In this document: positions 60,439 through 64,000 of the stretch, piece after piece
Layout of the letters: every line of letters begins with the position of its first letter
How positions within the stretch are numbered: position 1 is the stretch's first letter
Source of the DNA: Henriciella mobilis
GTDB lineage: Bacteria > Pseudomonadota > Alphaproteobacteria > Caulobacterales > Hyphomonadaceae
Assembly: GCF_003576315.1 (NCBI RefSeq)
Contig: NZ_QWFZ01000017.1
Span: 1 to 64,000, forward strand
Length of the DNA stretch: 64,000 nt
Reading direction: 5' to 3'
Program-made: the position numbers and the translations under genes
Notes under the pieces: model-generated
Database searches by the model: none
Told to the model about the DNA's origin: nothing
What the model saw: the letters and a program-made list of their open reading frames with translations, nothing else

Positions 60439-62226
60439 ATGAAACAGCCTTTTTTCCTCTCCGCAGTGATTTCTCTTGCAGCGGCCGCCGCGTGCCAGCC
60501 CGCGCCTGAGGCACCGCCACCGGCCGAGAACACGGTTGCCGATGCCCCGGTCGAACCGGCAGAGGAGACGCGCAGCTGGACCAGGGGCGCGATGGTGGCG
60601 GCAGCCGATCCGCGCGCGGTGGAAGCTGGCCTCGAGATCCTGCAGGCGGGCGGCAACGCGATCGATGCGGCCATCGCCGTTCATACTGTCCTCGGCCTTG
60701 TCGAGCCGCAGAGCTCGGGCCTCGGCGGGGGCGGTTTCCTTGTCTATTACGATTTCCAGGATGACCGGCTGAGCGTCTATGACGGGCGCGAGACGGCGCC
60801 GGCGGCCGCCGATGAAAACCTGTTTGTCATTGACGGAGAGGTGCTGGATTTCGTCCCGGCCTGGCAATCGGGCCGCTCGCCGGGCGTGCCGGGCATCGTC
60901 TCCCTCTACAAGACCGCGCATGACGCCGAAGGGCAGGCCGACTGGGCAAGCGTGTTCCAGCCGGCCATCGACCTGGCGACGCAGGGCTTCGAAGTCTCGC
61001 CCCGGCTGGCGGGCTTCCTGGCCAATCCGCAGATCCGCGCGGCGACGCGCCTTGATGATCATGAGGCGAGCGCCGCCTATTTCTATCCGGATGGCGAGCC
61101 GCTTGCGACGGGCGCGGTGCGCACCAACCAGCCCTATGCCGACATATTGACGGCGGTGGCGAAAGAGGGCCCGGACGCCTTCTACAAGGGCGCCAACGCA
61201 GAAGCGATTGTCGCGACCGTGGCCGAGGAGCCGCTGCCCGGCGAAATGACGGTGGAGGATATTGCCAGCTATGAAGCCAAGGTCCGCCCGGCCTTGTGCG
61301 GCGACCATGACCGGATCCGCATCTGTTCGGCGCCGCCGCCGGCCTCGGGCGGTGTTACCCAGAACATGATCTACGGGCTCTACAACCGGGCCCTGCCGAA
61401 CAATATGGACCTCGCTGAAGAGGACGTCCTGCTCGCCTGGGTCGAGGCCCAGCGGCTCGCCTATGCCGACCGCGACCATTACGTCGCCGATGCCGACTTC
61501 GTGAAAGTGCCGGCCGAGGACCTGATCAATCCGGACTATCTCGATGCTCGCGTGGGCCAGATGGCCCCGATGGATGCCACCCAGCAGCCCGGCGATCCCG
61601 GCGAAGTGCTGGGCCGCGGCCCGATGATCGGGATGTGGGGCCGCGACATGACCGAGGAGAAGGGCGGCACGACGCACATCTCCATCGTCGACCAGTATGG
61701 CAACGCCGTCTCTTTCACCGCCACCGTCGAGGCGCCCTTCGGCAATTCGCGCATGGTGAACGGCTACCTGCTCAACAATGAGCTGACGGACTTCTCCCGC
61801 CAGCCGCGCATCAATGGTAAGCTCGTCGCCAATGCGCCGGACGCTGGCAAGCGCCCGCGCTCATCGCTCTCGCCGAGCATTGTCTTCGACGAGAATGGCG
61901 ACCTCCTGCTCGTTACCGGTTCGCCGGGCGGCAATTCCATCGTCGCCTATGTGTCGAAGACCATCATCGGCATCCTCGAATGGAACCTCTCCGTCCAGGA
62001 GGCGATCGACCTGCCGAACGTGATCGCGCGCGGCAAGGAGGTGCGGGTCGAGACCGGCGTGCCGAAGGGCCAGGAATGGGCCGATACGCTGTCGGCGATG
62101 GGCTATGAGGTGCAGGAGCGCGAAGGCGAGAATTCCGGGCTCAACACCATCCTTGTGCGCGATGACGGCCTCGAAGGCGGCTCCGACCGGCGCCGCGAGG
62201 GCGTTGCAAGAGGCTTCAGGCCCTAG
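60439..62226 (+). CDS. ggt: Gamma-glutamyltransferase, lipoprotein
   Basis: This enzyme cleaves and transfers gamma-glutamyl groups from glutathione and related peptides in the periplasm. Its 595 residues open with a lipoprotein signal (lipobox ending at Cys19). NAIDAAIAVHTVLGLVEPQSSGLGGGGF is the family start. The self-cleavage and catalytic Thr is residue 411 in EKGGTTHISIVD, and GSPGGNSI provides the oxyanion loop. Its stop shares the palindrome CTAG (62223-62226) with the convergent kinase gene. Confidence 0.95.
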   Translation: MKQPFFLSAVISLAAAAACQPAPEAPPPAENTVADAPVEPAEETRSWTRGAMVAAADPRAVEAGLEILQAGGNAIDAAIAVHTVLGLVEPQSSGLGGGGFLVYYDFQDDRLSVYDGRETAPAAADENLFVIDGEVLDFVPAWQSGRSPGVPGIVSLYKTAHDAEGQADWASVFQPAIDLATQGFEVSPRLAGFLANPQIRAATRLDDHEASAAYFYPDGEPLATGAVRTNQPYADILTAVAKEGPDAFYKGANAEAIVATVAEEPLPGEMTVEDIASYEAKVRPALCGDHDRIRICSAPPPASGGVTQNMIYGLYNRALPNNMDLAEEDVLLAWVEAQRLAYADRDHYVADADFVKVPAEDLINPDYLDARVGQMAPMDATQQPGDPGEVLGRGPMIGMWGRDMTEEKGGTTHISIVDQYGNAVSFTATVEAPFGNSRMVNGYLLNNELTDFSRQPRINGKLVANAPDAGKRPRSSLSPSIVFDENGDLLLVTGSPGGNSIVAYVSKTIIGILEWNLSVQEAIDLPNVIARGKEVRVETGVPKGQEWADTLSAMGYEVQEREGENSGLNTILVRDDGLEGGSDRRREGVARGFRP

Positions 62227-63614
62227 GGCAGGACCAGCCGGAAACAGGTGCCTTCCGGGCCGGTCTCGATCAGTTCGAGATCGCCGCCCATGGACCGAGC
62301 GAGATCGCGCGAGAGTGCAAGGCCGAGGCCTGAGCCGTCGCGGCGGGACGAGGCGGCGAAAGGCTTGAACAGGTTTTCCAGCGTCTTGGCCGGCAGGCCA
62401 GGCCCCCTGTCGCAGATTTCGAGGCCCTTCTCGCATTGGCGGACCATGACCTCCCCATGACCGTCCTGGGCTTCGGCGGCATTGCGGATCAGGTTGGCGA
62501 GGATGCGGTGAAGATGGTCCGGATCGGCAGTCGCGTCGGTATGGTCCGGCACAGTATTTTCGAACCGTGTATCGGGCTGCTGGCTGAGCGCTTCCTGCGC
62601 CGCTTCTGTCGTGGCCTGATGCAGGTTCACCGTCTGCAGCCGCGGCTCCGGCGTATTGGACCGGCCATATTTCAGCGTCTCGCTGGCGAGCTTGATCGCC
62701 CGCTCCAGCGCCCGCTCGAGCCGGGGAACCGAGCGCTGTACGCGCGGGTCGTCCGAGGTTGAGAGCGCATCGGAGGCCAGCTGCGCGGTCGCTAGCGTGT
62801 TGCGCAGGTCGTGGTTGATCTTTGCTACCGCCTCGCCGAGCAGGGCGAGGCGTTCGCGCTGGCGCAGCGTGTCGGAGACGGCGCTCTCCATGTCGGCAAG
62901 GGCGTTCTGTGCCAGGCCGATCTCGTCGCGCCGCGGGGTGGGCGAGAGGCGTTTGGTCCAGGAGGCCGGGTCCTTCTGGAACTGGATGACAGACGCGGTG
63001 ACCCGCTGCATCGGCCGCACGACCAGGAAGAAGAGCAGGAGGTAGATGATCCCGCCGGCGGTCAGCGAGATGAGTAGCGACAGGCCGAGGATGCGCCAGC
63101 CGAAGGCGATGAGGCCATGCTTCAGCGGGGATTCCGGGACGACGATTTCCAGCACACGCCCCGGCGCCGACCCCATGGCGCGGATGATCAGCATCCGGTC
63201 ATCCGGCGCGCCCCATGTCGCAATCGTCTCGCCGATCGCGCCCAGCATGCCTTCTTCCATCAGGTCGATCTGCTTGGTCGGCCCATCGAGCGGCATGGTC
63301 GGCGGCAGGATCTGCTCGCGCATATCGTCGCTGAGCTCGGCAACGGCCAGCACTTCGGCGCGCTCCAGCAGCTCGTTGGACAGCTCTTCCGATACCATCC
63401 GGCTGGGGGCCGCTTCCAGTGAGAGGGCGGCGATGCGGGCGGCCTGGATGCGCTCGTTCAGCCAGTTCTGACGGTAGCTCGCCGCGCTTGGCAGGAAGAC
63501 GACGAATTCGACGACGAGGATGGCGAAGATGGTGACAACGAACAGCCGTGCCGACAGGCTTTCAAACCAGCTGGATCGGCCGTTTCGCACGGAAGATGAC
63601 GGGGCGTCAGACAC
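62223..63614 (-). CDS. Sensor histidine kinase
   Basis: This 463-residue membrane kinase has a first helix at about 24-46, a periplasmic domain of about 120 residues, a second helix near 165-195, HAMP, and HisKA with His in AKINHDLRNTLATAQL (Asp-Leu-Arg-Asn after His, where ELRT or ELKN is usual). HATPase has LANLIRNAAEA, ICDRGPGLPA and DGSGLGLAL. No response regulator gene is adjacent. The stop overlaps the end of ggt. Confidence 0.92.
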   Translation of the reverse strand: MSDAPSSSVRNGRSSWFESLSARLFVVTIFAILVVEFVVFLPSAASYRQNWLNERIQAARIAALSLEAAPSRMVSEELSNELLERAEVLAVAELSDDMREQILPPTMPLDGPTKQIDLMEEGMLGAIGETIATWGAPDDRMLIIRAMGSAPGRVLEIVVPESPLKHGLIAFGWRILGLSLLISLTAGGIIYLLLFFLVVRPMQRVTASVIQFQKDPASWTKRLSPTPRRDEIGLAQNALADMESAVSDTLRQRERLALLGEAVAKINHDLRNTLATAQLASDALSTSDDPRVQRSVPRLERALERAIKLASETLKYGRSNTPEPRLQTVNLHQATTEAAQEALSQQPDTRFENTVPDHTDATADPDHLHRILANLIRNAAEAQDGHGEVMVRQCEKGLEICDRGPGLPAKTLENLFKPFAASSRRDGSGLGLALSRDLARSMGGDLELIETGPEGTCFRLVLP

Positions 63615-63629
63615 GCCAGCCGGAATAGG

Positions 63630-64000
63630 TCAGAGAATGCGCTGAAGCAAGCTTACCAGCAGGCGGGCCGGTTTGCCGAACACAGCATCGGAGAAATGCG
63701 CGCTGGCCGCCCGCTTCACCACCTCGGTCCGGGTCGGATAGGGCGAGATGAAATTGGTCAGCGAAGTGAGCTTCATCTTGTTCGACATCGCATAGCCGAC
63801 AAGCTGGATGATATCGCCTGCGCCCTCGCCAACGATGGACGCGCCGACCAGCTTGCCTTTCTTCAGGATGAGCTTGCATTCGCCCTCGGTCTTGCCCTCT
63901 GCGATGGCGCGGTCATTCTCGTCGAACGCAAAGCGCGTGACCTGGACCTTGTCGCCGAACCGCTCGCGCGCTTCGTGTTCGGTGAGGCCGACCTGGGCGA
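63630..64000 (-). CDS. Dihydrolipoamide dehydrogenase-like oxidoreductase, 3' part
   Basis: This is a partial gene; its start lies beyond 64000. About 123 C-terminal residues are visible, all in the dimerisation domain of pyridine nucleotide-disulfide oxidoreductases: QVGLTEHEARERFGDKV, then KLVGASIVGEGAGDIIQLVG and FISPYPTRTEVVKRAA. The His-Pro pair of true lipoamide dehydrogenases (HAHPT) is replaced by ISPYPT, so it is probably a related FAD-dependent enzyme rather than the pyruvate dehydrogenase subunit. The final stop is TGA at 63630-63632, 15 bases upstream of the kinase start. Confidence 0.85.
   Translation of the reverse strand, partial: AQVGLTEHEARERFGDKVQVTRFAFDENDRAIAEGKTEGECKLILKKGKLVGASIVGEGAGDIIQLVGYAMSNKMKLTSLTNFISPYPTRTEVVKRAASAHFSDAVFGKPARLLVSLLQRIL

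Noticed and set aside
60361-61677. Very long minus-strand frame continuing upstream of the P1 peptidase across ggt
   Set aside because: It is an antisense frame kept open by the high GC of ggt. The peptidase family starts at MSRPGPRNLITDVPG, and the extra sequence is Arg/Gly/Asp-rich noise.

Overview
The window reads as chromosomal DNA of a GC-rich alphaproteobacterium. A long Ala/Lys-rich tail with a helix-hairpin-helix end on ribosomal protein L21, a ChvG-ChvI pair, an rplU-rpmA-(GNAT)-obgE-proB cluster and a near-CtrA box point to the Caulobacterales/Hyphomonadaceae side (Hyphomonas, Henriciella, Maricaulis-like). That placement is inference from gene content; no rRNA is present.

Layout. 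1-2605 is an almost complete IS66-family element (tnpA, tnpB, tnpC, terminal inverted repeats). It sits against an array of CCCTGT repeats at the 3' side of a tRNA-Ser(CGA) gene, so this edge looks like a mobile-element landing zone. 3.1-9.8 kb is housekeeping: L21, L27, an acetyltransferase, an acyltransferase, ObgE, ProB and an SLC13 transporter. 9.8-18.2 kb holds the PTS-Ntr-type HPr and EIIA plus the ChvG sensor and ChvI regulator. Here chvI is separated from chvG by about 5 kb (cyclophilin, DUF1993, Tricorn-like protease, VanX-like dipeptidase), and the HPr kinase gene expected between chvG and the EIIA gene is missing. 18.4-25 kb has an acyltransferase, a secreted caspase-like/OmpA-like protein, a repeat-rich intergenic zone (a strong promoter, a tiny Cys-Cys-Cys reading frame and a tRNA-like element), a GIY-YIG protein, a MITE-like inverted repeat and argG.

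25-37 kb is accessory in flavour. It includes a VWA lipoprotein and a five-gene minus-strand operon in which every junction is a 4-base overlap; three of the five genes are paralogues with a nearly invariant membrane anchor and divergent outer domains. It also has an SdpR-SdpI-SdpI module with a perfect palindromic operator, a PfpI-type protein, a PH-domain protein and BipA. 37-52 kb contains a delta-class carbonic anhydrase, adenine deaminase, a PAS protein with a degenerate chemoreceptor tip, a run of small cytoplasmic enzymes, two transporters, LemA-DUF2207, and an enoyl-CoA hydratase plus alpha/beta hydrolase.

52.5-59 kb has two visibly AT-rich genes, one carrying a HEPN-like Arg-x5-His motif, on either side of a CoxE-type VWA gene, followed by a TPR/coiled-coil/TerB cluster. 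59-64 kb holds tRNA-Arg(ACG), a P1-family peptidase divergent from a gamma-glutamyltransferase lipoprotein, a histidine kinase, and the 3' end of a dihydrolipoamide-dehydrogenase-like gene cut by the window edge.

Best candidates for something new are the overlapping five-gene paralogue operon (26077-29549), the cysteine-codon leader plus tRNA-like element (22329-22771), and the AT-rich HEPN-like gene at 52583-53317.
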